In this document: positions 41,783 through 42,408 of the stretch, one piece after another
Layout of the letters: each line of letters opens with the position of its first letter
Position numbering within the stretch: position 1 is the stretch's first letter
Source of the DNA: Bradyrhizobium diazoefficiens
GTDB lineage: Bacteria; Pseudomonadota; Alphaproteobacteria; Rhizobiales; Xanthobacteraceae
Reading direction: 5' to 3'
Assembly (NCBI RefSeq): GCF_018129965.1
Contig: NZ_JAFCKW010000038.1
Coordinates: forward strand, 1 to 42,408
Length of the DNA stretch: 42,408 nt
Position numbers and translations under genes: made by a program
The notes under the pieces: model-generated
Database searches by the model: none
What the model was told of the DNA's origin: nothing
What the model saw: the letters and a program-made list of their open reading frames with translations, nothing else

Positions 41783-42408
41783 ATGCTGAGCTTGATGCGC
41801 CGGGGGCGTCGCGCGTTCGCCTCCACCCTTGCGCTGTCGGTCGTTGCGCTTTCGACCGCTATGGCCTCGCCGGTATTCGCCGCCGGCAAGACCATCACCG
41901 CCGTGATGCATTCGGATCTGCGCATCATCGATCCGATCTTCACCACCGCCTACATCACGCGTGACCACGGCTACATGGTCTATGACACGCTGATCACGAC
42001 GGATGCGAACTTCAAGATCCAGCCGCAGATGGCGGACTGGAAGATCTCCGACGACAAGCTCACCTACACCTTCACGCTGCGCGACGGCCTGAAGTGGCAT
42101 GACGGCACGCCGGTGACGGCGGAAGACTGCGTCGCCTCGCTCAAGCGCTGGGCCGCGGTCGACGGCATGGGCCAGCAGATGATGACCTTCACGGCCAGCA
42201 TCGAGGCCACCGATCCGAAGACGATCACGCTGAAGCTGAAGGAGCCCTACGGCCTCGTGCTCGACTCGATCGGCAAGCCGTCCTCGCGCGTGCCCTTCAT
42301 GATGCCGAAGCGCCTCGCCGAGACGCCGCCGGACAAGCAGATCCCCGAGCAGATCGGCTCCGGCCCGTTCAAATTCGTGCAGGGTGAATTTCAGCCCGGC
42401 GTGAAGGC
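41783..42408 (+). CDS. ABC transporter solute-binding protein, family 5 (partial)
   Basis: The first 208 residues of a peptide-type periplasmic binding protein, cut by the window edge. A signal peptide covers residues 1-34 (basic start, hydrophobic core, ASPVFA). The mature part has the family 5 pattern: TITAVMHSDLRIIDPIFTTAYITRDHGYMVYDTLITTDANFKIQPQMADW, then LTYTFTLRDGLKWHDGTPVTAEDCVASLKRW, KEPYGLVLDSI and QIGSGPFKFV. AGGAG lies nine bases before the ATG. It is probably the ligand receptor of the DppBC-DppDF importer encoded on the other strand. Its 3' end is outside the window. Confidence 0.92.
   Translation, partial: MLSLMRRGRRAFASTLALSVVALSTAMASPVFAAGKTITAVMHSDLRIIDPIFTTAYITRDHGYMVYDTLITTDANFKIQPQMADWKISDDKLTYTFTLRDGLKWHDGTPVTAEDCVASLKRWAAVDGMGQQMMTFTASIEATDPKTITLKLKEPYGLVLDSIGKPSSRVPFMMPKRLAETPPDKQIPEQIGSGPFKFVQGEFQPGVK

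Overview
The window reads as chromosomal DNA of a high-GC alphaproteobacterium of the Bradyrhizobium/Rhodopseudomonas type. The grounds are gene content (a groESL operon with CIRCE-like and RpoH-like sites, a usg-family gene, an Anbu/transglutaminase/alpha-E/ATP-grasp operon, a glycine riboswitch before a DadA-like oxidase), a CtrA-type box, and many imperfect palindromic intergenic repeats of the GTCATTCCGGGGC...GCCCGGAATCC kind. Genus is an inference from gene style; no rRNA or tRNA was seen. I found about 42 protein genes, one of them frameshifted and one cut by the right edge.

Layout. 1-5118: a DUF488/DUF72 pair, a frameshifted small exported protein, a small membrane protein, then a two-gene membrane glycosylation unit (GT2-GtrA and a GT39/ArnT-like transferase). 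5119-6706: an intergenic region with a consensus CtrA box, then a membrane-anchored DUF2778 (L,D-transpeptidase-like) protein ending at a strong terminator. 6778-9899: an exported caspase-like protein, then an isochorismatase-family hydrolase divergent from a LysR regulator. 10001-13431: a signal peptidase I, a small GIY-YIG nuclease gene held between two inverted copies of the palindromic repeat, and groES-groEL on the minus strand with terminator, RpoH-like promoter and degenerate CIRCE. 13590-17413: usg, a cupin with a histone-H1-like basic tail, a CNT nucleoside transporter and an MFS transporter.

17704-23225 (minus strand) is an Anbu operon: ATP-grasp protein, alpha-E protein, transglutaminase-like protease, an AhpD-like protein, the Anbu proteasome-like peptidase and an SDR. 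23505-29321 holds mostly single metabolic genes: a MoCF-domain protein, gpt, an unknown CxxC protein, a short MetE-like enzyme, a GST, an HCCA-isomerase-like protein and a quinone reductase. 29469-42408 is a peptide/amide catabolism block, nearly all on the minus strand: enoyl-CoA hydratase, amidase, M20 aminoacylase, M81 (MlrC-like) metallopeptidase, DppDF-DppC-DppB importer, and a DadA-like FAD oxidase led by a tandem glycine riboswitch. A second M20 peptidase and a divergent family 5 solute-binding protein (cut by the edge) complete the transport system.

The most notable structures are the GIY-YIG gene inside an inverted pair of palindromes, beside five gene-free pairs of the same repeat (it looks like a small selfish element with gene-free derivatives), the extended Anbu operon, and the riboswitch-headed peptide catabolism block.
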